Positions 1 to 9,737 of a stretch of DNA of 64,000 nt are shown here, in pieces; position 1 is the first letter of the stretch, and each line of letters opens with the position of its first letter. A model generated the notes under the pieces. The model was not told where the DNA came from and did not search any database. It worked only from the letters and a program-made list of their open reading frames with translations. The stretch lies in contig CM069436.1 of NCBI GenBank assembly GCA_035610365.1, positions 5,508,937-5,572,936 on the forward strand, in the 5' to 3' direction. The position numbers were made by a program, and so were the translations under genes. The DNA comes from Aquatica leii. Lineage: Eukaryota; Arthropoda; Insecta; Coleoptera; Lampyridae.

Positions 1-440
1 GAGAGACCAGATAGTAGCAATCCTGCCCACACCTATGACTTGTGGAACTGTCAGGACTTCAGCATTATTCAAATTCAACTTCAAGGGCTAGAATATCCGA
101 TAATTTTTTACGAATTAAACCTTACTTCATATCATCAAGTATATGTACAGTCAATTTTGGGCCAATAAATATTTTTCTCTGAAATGGAGTGATTTTGTAA
201 CACTATTTGTATTCACCCCAAGCCGTGGTTGAAGGTTCCCCATGCCTAGGGTAGATTCAACCAAAATAGACATTTCGAAAAAATTATCAGAATCAGTTAT
301 TATATATTTTATTTCATATTTCGGTTGGTTCAGTATTCATTAAATGCCTTACTTCAATCAAGCATACAGCGAAATGGACAAAATGATAATTCTTTCAAAA
401 AATACAAGACAAAATAAAATGGTTGAATCTTCCCCACTCT
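1..440. other. AT-rich flank, no gene seen
   Basis: No coding exon, RNA gene or recognised element is visible in this stretch. It is AT-rich spacer leading into the repeat block that begins near 445. An open frame over 423-620 runs through repeat DNA and shows no protein-like composition. Confidence 0.5.
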
Positions 441-444
441 CCCC

Positions 445-1400
445 TACACGTTTGTATTGATTTCCTAGCATGCTATATATATTTTTTTATTTTTATCTCC
501 TCGATTTCATTAAGATCATATCGACTAACTCATATATCTGTGCGCCTCGATATTACTTACCCCTTTAGTAAATCATTAAAAAAAAATCGTCGCAGGCAGG
601 ATTCTAAATTATATTTGTGAATTCATTTTAAACTACAAATTGAATATTAGATAAACTGTTAATGTTAGAATTTTTTTTTATTTGAATAAATTGTCAAGAA
701 GAATTATCTCTATAAGAAACTGTAACAATAATTCGAATAATTTACATACGTAGAAAATTATATAAGAAAAACTGTTAAAAATTGCGGATACACTCACTTC
801 CGGTTTCTTTATCAAACTCATCAGAGAGAATATAAAAAACCAACTCCATACAAAACTTCAAGTAATTAGGACTTTTGGTTCGAGAGTTATAGTGAGTACA
901 TCCAAAGATAATTTAAAATAGATGCAGCACACCGTATATAAACAAGTCAAAAGAATATAGTGAACAATTATTTTTTAACGTATCTTGCTTTCCCTTCAAG
1001 ATATGGAATTTTTTTCTAAAAAAAATCGTCGCAGGCAGGATTCGAACCTAGGATGAACTGTTACTATTAGAAAAAATTTTTATTTGAATAAATTGTTAGG
1101 AAGAATTAACTCTACAAGAAACTAAAATTAATGTTAAAAGTGGCGGATGCGCCCACTTTCGGTTTCTTTATCAGACCCATACTTTGATAGAACCGATAGT
1201 ATATGAAAAGCCAGCTCCATACCAAATTTCAAGTTATTAGGATTTTGGTTCGAAAGTTATCGTGGGTACATCGTTACACACAGACGCCCAAATTTTTTTT
1301 GTCAAAAATACATTTTTTTGATTCAGGAGACCTTGAAACGTAAAATTTCGCATTAAATTTTTTTGAAAAAAATTGTGATCGCTATACTTTCCTTATAAGA
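445..1400. repeat. Tandem ~440-base dispersed repeat, copy block 1
   Basis: Two units of about 440 bases follow each other. Each shows the same landmarks in order: a CGTCGCAGGCAGGATTC box, a TTATTTGAATAAATTGT segment, a CACTTxCGGTTTCTTTATCA segment (about 792 and 1152) and a TTCAAGTxATTAGGA segment (about 857 and 1228). The same block recurs at 51465-52170. The second unit ends in a segment (about 1270-1400) containing CTATACTTTCCTTATAAGAAAG, a style of tail seen on insect non-LTR elements. I infer a composite SINE or LINE-tail repeat; the family name is not known to me. Confidence 0.6.
1027..1050 (-). other. tRNA-Ser-like 3' fragment (B box) in repeat
   Basis: Read on the minus strand this is a B-box/T-arm (AGGTTCGAATCCTGCCTGCG) followed by a 3' end like an acceptor strand and then a T-run that could act as a pol III terminator. 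No A box or anticodon arm is visible upstream, so it is not a tRNA gene. A decayed version lies at 588-606. It looks like the 3' end of a tRNA-Ser-derived segment carried by the repeat. Confidence 0.55.
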
Positions 1401-2880
1401 AAGTAAAAAAGGGGAAAATTGTGGCACTGTTCGTAAATTTAAAAGCCGCTTTTGATAGAGTGAACAGGGAAAAATTGTGAGAATACATGAGGAGAAAAAA
1501 ATAAATGAAAGAATGGAGGAAATTTACGAAGAAACGAGAAGCAGAGTGAAAGTGAATGGAGAGGAGAGCAAAAAATTCGTTACAAGGAGATGATTGAGAC
1601 AGAGATGCACACTGAGCCCAAGCCTGTTTGCAGTATATACGGAGGATTTGGAGGAGACAATGAGAAGACAACAAATAGAAGGGATAGTAGTAAGGAAAAT
1701 GAAGGTGTGGTCGTTGGCGTATGCAGATGACATAGTGCTGGTGGCTAAAGAAGAAAAGGAAATGAAGGAGCTGATGAAGAAGCTGGGAAAAAAACATGAA
1801 TAAAAAAATTGGAAGTAAATACAGAGAAAACAAAAATAATAGAAGGAGGAGGAAGTGCAGCAGGTGAAAGAATTCGCACACCTGGCTTACACGATGAAGC
1901 AGGACAATAAAAAGGGGAACACATAAAGAAAAGAGTGAAGAAAAGAAACAGGTTAATAGGACAAGTGTAGTGTGGGAAAGGTTGTTTGGGGTGGACATAG
2001 AAAAAAGAAGGCTGCTGTTTGAAAAGCTAATAAAAAGTGTTGTGAAATATGAGAGGAAATATGGGGGTAGAAGGAGTATAAAGAAGTAGAAGGAATACAT
2101 GAAAAATACTGGAAATGGCTATTTGGGCTAGGTAAAGAAACGCCGGGGTATATTATAAGAGAGGAATTGCAGGCAGATAAAATAAGAGTACAGGAAAAAG
2201 GGCTATAAAATACGAGGAAGAACTAAAGGAAAAAACCGAACGTAAAATACTACAGGAATGTTGGCAGGCGATAAAGGGAGGAAGAGTGAAATACGGACAG
2301 GATGGCAGAGAAGAGTATTATAAAAGAAACGAGTACGTAAGAGAAGAAGTAAAGAGATTAAGGAAAGAAGGAATAGGAGTAAGTGAGGAAATAATAAGAA
2401 GAGATAGGAACATAGAAAAGCAGGAAAGATGGACAAAGACAGAAGAGGCTAGATATAATGTGAATTATAATATCAAAGGCGGTTCCAGAATATCTGAAGG
2501 GGGAAGGGAACAAAAGCAAGAAAAAAATGATAGCGAGGTTCAGATGTGGGAACGAAGAGTTAGGAAATAGATACTGGAGAAAAGAGGAAGAACGGAGGTG
2601 CAGACTATGTGGAGAAGAGACGGAGGACCTTAAACACATGAGAAATTAATGCAGATGAGGTTAAGATAGTAGAAGAAAACGGAAAAAAAGCGGAGTGGAT
2701 GGAAAGAAAAAACAGCTAAGAGGAGAAGAGGAAAAGAGAAACCGTAATGGAAAAGTGTAATGAAATGTAAAAAGAATGTAATGTAATGTAAATATAAATG
2801 AAAAAAAGGGTACAATTGTAAATAGGGGAATACGAATCACTTTTACAACACAGAAGTCAGCAAATAAAGATAAACTACAA
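1400..2880 (+). mobile_element. Decayed LINE fragment, copy 1 (reverse transcriptase to 3' end)
   Basis: Several broken frames on the plus strand encode non-LTR reverse transcriptase. A KAAFDRVNRE-type motif lies near 1440 and an intact YADD active site at 1720-1731 (context LAYADDIVLVAKE). The C-terminal part follows at 2280-2640, with a Cys-rich C-x2-C motif near 2600. The start is truncated and there are many frameshifts and stops, so this copy is dead. The 3' tail (about 2860-2885) matches the 3' tail of the longer copy at 52200-55530. The clade is not assigned. Confidence 0.75.
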
Positions 2881-2885
2881 TAACA

Positions 2886-3300
2886 AATGAAACATGTTTA
2901 CATTTGAAAAACTCGGATGTCAGTAATACTATTCAAGAGAATAATGAAGAAACAAACTATCTAATTAGAAGATGCGTCATGTTTTGAAAATACCGGCGAA
3001 TATGTATAAGAAACTTTAAGCGGAAGGTTAGTAGGTGATGAATAAGAAATACAATCTCCTCTGCAACGATTGGTTAAAAATCAAATTACTAATGAAATTA
3101 ATGTGGGAAAAAGCACAACAAAATAGGAAGAAATGAAGACCTAATCTAAATTTCAAAAAAAACGTGAACAAGAATTGTCTTATCAAGGTAAAGTTAAAAC
3201 TGATGACAACTCATAAAAATATGATAGTATAACTAGGAAAATTTTTGGAGGCACCTTAAAATAAGTTTTTTGTATATACTCTAAGACTTAGAACTTTGGA
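2886..3300. other. AT-rich spacer between LINE and FEM-1 remnant
   Basis: I see no gene or recognised element. If the FEM-1-like gene on the minus strand were complete, its next exons would be expected here or further left. None is recognisable, apart from one doubtful decayed exon just to the right (3307-3352). Confidence 0.4.
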
Positions 3301-3306
3301 GTTACG

Positions 3307-3352
3307 TTATTTGCTTGTGTAGCCAACGATATGCCAGCCAACATTGCTAATA
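3307..3352 (-). pseudogene. Possible decayed fourth exon of the FEM-1-like gene
   Basis: On the minus strand a good acceptor (TTTTTCTAG) is followed by about 15 codons and a stop when read in the phase set by the upstream donor at 3458. Similarity to the expected FEM-1 exon (YRG-ASYAD region) is only a few residues, and a different frame fits slightly better. It could be chance. If real, the gene is truncated here by an in-frame stop. Confidence 0.2.
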
Positions 3353-3458
3353 CTAGAAAAATATTGTTCTTGTTATAAATAAGTTCAATGCAATACCAGT
3401 TTATTATATACAAACAATGATTAAAATCAGTATTAAGATCTAAATCAAAAATACATAC

Positions 3459-4619
3459 CTAAATACTGTGTCTTTGTGATATGGTCCCAAAATTCTTTCA
3501 GTTACAAGTAGACTTTGTATACGGATTAAATCTAAATCTGCCATCGCATTATCTAATTCATCCAGCGAAGAAAATTCTTTTTGATAACGAAAAGCAGCTC
3601 TAGGTGGCATAACAGGTGTCTTTGGAAGTAGGCCTGGTTCACTTTGTCGCAAGCAAATCGCCACTCTCCAATGATGCACTGCTGTTATAATATCGTTATG
3701 TTCATCCAAAGATGTTGAGCCTAACAATTCGTGAGCATTTACTAAAGCTTCTGTCGAATAAGAAATAACTTCTGTCAGATAATCAAAAATTCGAACGGAT
3801 CCTTTTAAACATGCGGTTTGTAAGGCATCATCCCCATATCTTGATTTAGCATAGTAATCGGCTCCATGTTCAATTAATAATTGAGTAGTTTCTAACCTAA
3901 AATATTTTCCACATTTTAACTAATCTAACAACAAATTTACTACCTATGTTCTTGTATAGCATAATGTAAAGCAGTTTTACTTTGAATATCACGGGCATTG
4001 ACGTCAGCCCCGTGTTTCAAAAGAAATCTGCATAATACGACGCTTTGTACAGAATTAATTAAACAAGTACCACCATTATAATTAGCTCGATTAATGTCTG
4101 CACCATGCTCAACTAAATAGTGCACAACCTCGAGATGAGTCATAAAACAAGCAGATCTTACGGGAGTCGAACCTGTATCAGACACTGAATTTATATCTGC
4201 ACCGTGATGTAATAAACATTCGACCACAGGCAATTTACCAGAAACCGCTGCACACCATAAAGGAGTAACATGATGCACAGACCTATAATTATCCTTAAAT
4301 AAAAAAATGTTAGTGGAAAAATCAACAACAACCTTTCGTCAGGTACTTCATATAAACCTCTTTGTTCTATATCTGCATTACAGACAGTAATTAAATATTC
4401 TACAATTTCTGTTTGTCCCCTTTTACAAGCTATAAATAAAGGAGCACATCCACCATGAATGCGATTAACAATTTTTGTTCTTATCTCGCGAGAAAATTTT
4501 TCTAAACGGTTTCGAAGATTATACGATAATTTAGCACCAGGTGGGACGTGTTTACATTCTTCAATTAATTCGTTAAAACAGTCTTCTTTTTGACTAACAA
4601 TATTTGGTGTTTTCCACAT
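3459..4619 (-). CDS. FEM-1-like ankyrin protein, 5' three exons (3' half missing)
   Basis: FEM-1 proteins are substrate receptors of CUL2 E3 ubiquitin ligases and read C-terminal degrons through their ankyrin repeats. Three exons join in phase on the minus strand: 4619-4333, 4282-3944 and 3896-3459, giving about 354 codons. All junctions have GT/AG. Exon 1 carries the N-terminal LFIACKRG ankyrin start. Exon 2 holds TPLWCAAVSGK, GADIN and GGTCLINSVQS repeats. Exon 3 has RYGDDALQTACLKG, then the linker HELLGSTSLDEHN and the VHHWR and ERILGPYHKD segments typical of the family. The closest family member I recall is fly CG6966. FEM-1 proteins are usually 620-670 residues, so the C-terminal ankyrin/TPR part is absent. 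Downstream lies only spacer and a LINE relic. It could be a truncated duplicate or pseudogene, or continue beyond the window. The three exons themselves have no internal stop. Confidence 0.85.
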
Positions 4620-4634
4620 TTTCTTTCAAATTTT

Positions 4635-4900
4635 CTTTTTAATATAAACGGTAGACATGGTGAATTTTTTTTATTTTCGTATATCGTCACTTATTCCAAT
4701 TTTTTTTAATCTAAACAGTTATCACACCTAATTATAGCAGTGGTAACAAACTTGTACCAGCCGTATTGTAACAGTACAACTAATCTAATTTTAAAAATAT
4801 AAATAAAACTAAATGTATCAAATAAAACAAGAAGTAAAAAATAATAATTTCATTTAATTACAATTTAAATTAAATTACTTTTAAAGTCGATGCCACACAT
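4635..4900. other. AT-rich upstream region of the FEM-1-like gene
   Basis: Non-coding AT-rich sequence upstream (on the minus strand) of the FEM-1-like start codon; it would hold any promoter. No clear core promoter motif is identifiable by eye. Confidence 0.3.
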
Positions 4901-4914
4901 TCGTCTTCCCAAGC

Positions 4915-5270
4915 AATGATCAATAACCAATGACGTTAAATAAACGTAACTTTTATTTTCTAAAAATAAGCTAATATTACTGCTCAAATTATAGTTTTTT
5001 TACATAAACGAAAAAACTGTACGCAATTTTGTTTGTTCGTTTGGTAATTTCCGTATTTTAATTTTTAAACGTAACATAAACTTTTAATTACGTTTTGACA
5101 AATTACTAAATCAAACTACAGGATTATTTTATGGTTAACGTTGAGGTTAATATACTCAAATTCATTACATAGAAAATACTCGTGATTATACAGAGTACGT
5201 TACAAACGTAAAAATGATGTCATAAGAACGTGATCTAGTTTGCAGAGTTAAACCTTTTCTAACTGTCAAA
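4915..5270. repeat. Dispersed AT-rich repeat, copy 1
   Basis: Contains AACCAATGACGTTAAATAAA followed by CGTAAC, then AAACTATAG-type, TTCATTACA and ATAAGAACGT landmarks. The same landmarks recur in the same order at 5515-5720, and the first part recurs at 22190-22300. There is no coding capacity. I infer a short non-autonomous element; the ends and family are unknown. Confidence 0.55.
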
Positions 5271-5514
5271 GTATTAGGAATTAAGTTTAATCCTACGTCA
5301 ATGTGATACATGGGATTGACTTCATAAATTAATTTAATGTAAATTGTAATTAAAGTAAACCATTATTAATGAAATCGGTTCTATTTTTTTAATTTAGTTT
5401 TCTCTTTTTAGTGATTTTTAGATTAGTTATTATAGTCACTGAAAACCTTAAAATGTATATCTTTGAAGAGAATTTCATGTTGATATAAATTTAAGAGTTT
5501 GTTCTCTTCAGTCC

Positions 5515-5720
5515 CAGAAACCATAAATGACCAATAACGTTAAATAAACGTAACTGTTATTTCTTGAGAGTAACGTCGTTAGATTTTTAGCATTTTATTA
5601 GACAAACTATAGTTTTTTACACAGTCGCAATAATTGTACGTCAGTTTGTGTTAATATAGTTGTGTAAATTCATTACAAAGCAAAAACGTAAAAGTGATAT
5701 AATAAGAACGTATAAGTATT
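5515..5720. repeat. Dispersed AT-rich repeat, copy 2
   Basis: Second copy of the repeat at 4915-5270, shorter by internal deletions. It starts with GACCAATAACGTTAAATAAA and ends near ATAAGAACGTATAAG. It lies between the sulfotransferase 3' end and copy 1, in the same orientation. Confidence 0.55.
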
Positions 5721-5878
5721 CTAGTTCTATTTTCAATATATTATTTAACTTGCAAGCAAATAAATATTTATAATACGTACTAGTATATAAATACAAAATA
5801 AATTATTAAAACAAAAAACTTTATATCGCACTTTTTAAATCTGCAAAATGTTAGATAAGATATAATTTTTTCTAGTTA

Positions 5879-7201
5879 TCACTTACATAAACTTGCTGTG
5901 TCGTCGTTTTGAAAAGAAGTGCCCGTAATATTGAACTTCGTCCATTTATCAAATTGCTCTATTAATTCAGTCGACATTTCATCTTTATATTTTTGCGCTT
6001 GGCCAGAACGCATAAACGACCCTTTTTCTGGTACCAATTGATGTTTCATACGACTTTCTATTTTATCTTGTTGATTTACGGCCCGATTATTTTTCATCGA
6101 TTCGAAACTTAAATGATCAAGGAGTTGCGGAATTTTCTCTTCCGGTAAGTCTTTTTTCAAAAATTTGGCAACCGTTTTTATAACTGATAACAAATCTCTC
6201 TTCATTTCTTCGTACGTTATTATAAGAACATTGTCGCAATGTCTTTGATTCCAAAATCCTAAAACGTGTTTCCAAAACGAGCCAAACATTACTAAAAGTC
6301 TTATAATAATTTAAATCATTTTCCCTATTTACGACATACTTTTGTCAGATAAAAACACTTTAGAGAAATCTTGAAAATTAGCTCTCCAACCTTGTATAAG
6401 TCTACCGTGGTGGTAATACGAAACACATACGTCTTTTGGGTCTCTCATAACGTAAATAATCTACAAATTGAATTAAATATTTTCCTCTCAAAACTAAATT
6501 AGTTTTACCTTTGGTTTTTTTAAACCGTTTAAAATTTGTTTTGGTAACAGACAATACGGTAAATGAGTTTTTATGTATCTGACTCCAGAAAGATTTTTGA
6601 TAAAATTAAGAGAATCGCCTACAAAATCCGGACGAGTTGCTCCTAATTTATCTTTCATTTTTTGAAAATCAACTACCGTACACAGTCTAAATCAGATGTA
6701 TAACTATATATTAATATCTAATAACACTTACTCAAAATGAGGAAATCTTTTATCCAAGTGCTCTTTAGCGCCCTCAAAATCTAAGTCGTTACCTATCAAC
6801 CATACCATTTCTTGCGTCCATGTCGTACCTGTACCAAATAGCATTTGTGTAAAAACAAAATAAATAATACACTAACCAGCTTTTGGGTAAGACGCAACAA
6901 TTACATCCGAATCGCGTATTTCAAAGTTGTCAATAACTTCTACAAATTTCAAATAATTATCTCCTAAAGAAGTTTCCTCTTCTCCGAATAAAACATAATT
7001 TTCACAAAACGGATCTAAGAAATCTTTGTGTATAATACGGCCAATTTCATCTGTATCATCAACTTTTTTTATTTTCTTTTTGCATTCTTTTAAGGTGCAA
7101 CTACAACAATATTGTTTATAATATTATACTAAACATTATGACGCTTACTTTGTTGATATAGGAGCATGCTTTTGTAATTTATGTAATACAGTTACAAACA
7201 T
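5879..7201 (-). CDS. Cytosolic sulfotransferase, six exons, apparently complete
   Basis: Transfers sulfate from PAPS to hydroxyl groups of small molecules (steroid, phenol or lipid-type acceptors) in the cytosol; the substrate cannot be told from sequence. Exons on the minus strand are 7201-7149, 7100-6877, 6828-6732, 6686-6509, 6460-6340 and 6291-5879. All introns are about 48-50 bases with GT/AG, and the phases join to 1086 bases (361 codons plus stop). Seen: the 5'-phosphosulfate loop YPKAGTTW at residues 89-96; KTHLP with the catalytic-type His at about 166; and the 3'-phosphate motif YVMRDPKDVCVSYYHH from about 187. The C-terminal PAPS loop reads FMRSGQAQKYK near residue 317 instead of the usual RKGxxGDWK; Arg, Gly and Lys remain but the Gly-Asp-Trp part has changed. 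The start ATG gives a normal N-terminus. Exon 4 uses the acceptor at 6687, because the next downstream AG would bring in a stop. Confidence 0.9.
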
Positions 7202-8805
7202 TGCAGTTTACTTAAAGAACTTCAGAAGAAACATTAAGACAGATTCAAATTTACTGATATTTATATAGAAGACGATGGTAAGATAATTAGGTTAAAGTTC
7301 GTCATAAAAGGATTAATATAATATTTTATCTTTAACACAAATAGTTTCTAAGTACGTAGAATTTTACGAGAGAGTATGTAACGTTTTAACTGCAATTAAT
7401 ATTTTATACGAGGATTATGAAAATAATTTATCGTATTAAACGCTGGCAGAACTTAGTTTTTACAATGTTTTTAATCCGTGTCTGAGTAAATACAATTTGT
7501 ACATTGAATTTATTTTTTTTTTCAACTCTTATGTTAAATTTATACATAATTAAAATATTTTAAAAAACGAAACACAAGCGCAGTTAATAAACTAACTTTT
7601 TTATTTATTATTGTTCTTTACTTTTATTTATTACAATCAAAGCGATATCAACATTTACCAATCAAATTTGAGAAGTTGGTAAAAACTAAACTGAATTTAT
7701 AATATCACTTTATTATAATAAAGAGCTAAGAATTACTTAAATTGTTTATTATATAATGTACATAAACATAATAATTTTTTTGCAACAAATTTAATTAACA
7801 GGTTTAAAATTATGTAATAACGGAAAAATTAACGTTTTATGTTTTTTTTACAGTAAAAATTAAATTATTTTTTTAATGTTATCTTGATGTCATAAATTCA
7901 AAATTTATGCGAATACAGCCAACAACGTTTTTATTATCGATATTTGTTTAATGTAGAAATTTGGCAAAGTTTAACCAATGCAAAAAATTACATAAAAGCG
8001 TAATAAAAATCATAAACGATTCAATAAAAAGATTCATTAAGATACGTAATATTATATACAATACACTTTAATCATATGATTTTTTTATATGATTTGTTTC
8101 TGTTACATTTATCGCAGTCACAAAATAATTAAAATTTTCTTGTAATTTGACACGTGTGCGTAATAAAATAGAACATTTATTAGAATGCATATAATTTTTA
8201 TTTCTAATTACAACATGAAATTCGTGTCATTTTCAAATCAAAATTTGTGGTGGAAGTCAGATCGTCTTTCTAATTTGTACCACCCGTACCACATGTAAGT
8301 AGGTATAAGGTGTTGTTCTTAAGTCGTGTGAATCAAGCGAAATCTTATAGTCCTTAAAAAAAACTGTGTTTTAAATTCTTGTTCTTGATCGTTCGTGACC
8401 GAAAGAAGCGTTCCGAATGAGTGTGCAATTCCATATAGCACCTATCATCCATAGAATGTCCGATTTTAGTTCACCATATATCCACGAACATAATATGAAC
8501 AACTTGTAAGCGACTATGTATAGATTACCGTTAGCGTATAGACGTCTACTTCAATCTACTTTTTCTAATCAGCGAATATACTAAATGCAGTTAACGTACA
8601 TCCTTTGGAAAAGCATAGAATGTACTTGTGTTTGCATTTATATTTTTTAGCTTAAAGGTAGGGCGTGAAGCAGTCGATACATATCAGTCTCTATATACAA
8701 AAGATTCAACTAAAGAAACTTTCACGTAATCAAATTTGGTTAATGAATGCTAGAATTTGGTTGGTGGTAAACGTTTCATTATGTTAACTTGATGGGATAT
8801 TGCAA
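7202..8805. other. Long AT-rich intergenic region
   Basis: About 1.6 kb of strongly AT-rich DNA upstream of the sulfotransferase. No exon-like open frame, RNA gene, LTR or recognisable transposase remnant is visible on either strand. It presumably includes the sulfotransferase promoter near 7210-7300. Confidence 0.4.
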
Positions 8806-8896
8806 CCCAGGCAGCACACTGACGTCATATGACGACATTGACACGTCTAAATGACGTTTCTTATTGACGTTAATAAGACAGAATGTGCTGCCTGGG
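8806..8896. mobile_element. 91-base palindromic mini-element (CCCAGG...CCTGGG)
   Basis: Starts CCCAGGCAGCACA and ends TGTGCTGCCTGGG, a perfect 13-base terminal inverted repeat. The interior is rich in TGACGTC/GACGT words in both orientations, so the whole element can fold back. There is no coding capacity. The CCCA...TGGG ends and GACGTC-type subterminal words resemble those of the 1.7-kb element at 14485-16194. I infer a MITE-like non-autonomous DNA transposon; its superfamily is uncertain and no clean target duplication is seen. Confidence 0.65.
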
Positions 8897-9015
8897 AATG
8901 CTAAGAGCAGCATCTACAGCGACCAAAACTTGCCATAATAGTTTAGGTGTCTAGCAGTTATAATTGAAGATACTTCACAAGTTCACATGATGAAGTACAC
9001 AGATCGTCCACAACA

Positions 9016-9155
9016 ATGCAATCAAACGCATCTTCGCTTTCAATGGGTGAATTTCGATCATCAGAAGGAACGACTGTCGCAGATTATCAGTACGCTTACT
9101 TTGCACGAGTTCACAAGAGATCAGAGCTCAATAATGTTCTAAAATTCTTGACAAG
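9016..9155 (+). other. Open frame fragment, possibly gag of the Mag-like element
   Basis: An open plus-strand frame starts at an ATG and runs to the edge of the gypsy LTR fragment at 9156, with residues such as ADYQYAYFARVHKRSELNN. The plus-strand relic on the other side of the minus-strand gypsy element (from 19430) continues as gag/protease-like sequence. The two could therefore be halves of one element split by insertion. No diagnostic motif is present, so this is an inference. Confidence 0.25.
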
Positions 9156-9235
9156 TATGACTGCCGAATATTCATGCGGTATGGATTTGATTGTTTTATG
9201 TTCTCCAATGACGTACCTTGGAAAGGGTTGCTACA
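9156..9235 (-). repeat. Gypsy A 3' LTR fragment
   Basis: Minus strand begins TGTAGCAACCC directly after a polypurine tract. It matches the 5' LTR (from 19426) for about 80 bases, ending near GGCAGTCATAC. Past that point the sequence is unrelated, so about 250 bases of LTR are missing. Confidence 0.75.
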
Positions 9236-9250
9236 TCCTCCCCCTTTGGA
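9236..9250 (-). other. Polypurine tract of gypsy A
   Basis: Minus strand reads AAAGGGGGAGGA immediately before the LTR start TGTAGC. This is the plus-strand DNA priming site in LTR retrotransposons and fixes the 3' LTR boundary. Confidence 0.75.
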
Positions 9251-9348
9251 TGGAACTATACCGTCCCGGGTGACATCCAAATCTTGGTTCGTGGTACTCG
9301 ACGAATCAAACGAAGTTGGGTTTGTTGTTGATGTACAACAACATTCCC

Positions 9349-9630
9349 CTACACATGTTTCGGTTGTCGCCGGCGAACAGGTCGTCCATTACTGAGTGAC
9401 TTCACCGTCGTGACTACTTCTGAAGCTGCTGTCACTGGTTGTACATCTGCTTCTTGATGAATCTTGGGTCGTCCTCGACTTTCGATTGGACGAATAGGAG
9501 CAAATACTTTATCATTCTTATCGTCTTCCACAAAAGGTCGAGGCGCGGACATGTGATAAGATCGAATAATCTCGTTTGGATTGCTGACACTCGCAAATTG
9601 AACAGGAACTAAGAGAGGCAGATTAGTTAA
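9349..9630 (-). pseudogene. Gypsy A integrase C-terminal tail
   Basis: Minus-strand frame ending in a basic tail (RPVRRRQPKHV, then a stop), as often found at the end of gypsy pol. It lies between the R1-like LINE and the PPT and continues the integrase cut off at about 13150. Charged linker residues precede the tail. It is recognisable mainly by position and composition. Confidence 0.55.
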
Positions 9631-9737
9631 TTAGCTACGGCAAAAAAGAAACTAAACGGGTTATTCAAAATAAAAATACTGAAATAAATGACTCTAAAAT
9701 AAAATACATGCTATTAAAGTTAATAAAAACTAAATAA

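Noticed and set aside
1027..1050. A tRNA-Ser gene
   Set aside because: Only the T-arm and acceptor-like 3' end are present; there is no anticodon arm or A box.
1393..2815. Minus-strand open frames rich in Leu, Phe and Ser opposite LINE copy 1, and likewise at 52200-55500
   Set aside because: They are antisense shadows of purine-rich LINE coding sequence, not membrane proteins.
6672..6677. Acceptor at GGTAG (6673) for sulfotransferase exon 4
   Set aside because: It would put a TGA in frame; the acceptor at 6687 keeps the frame open and adds ELCTVVDF.
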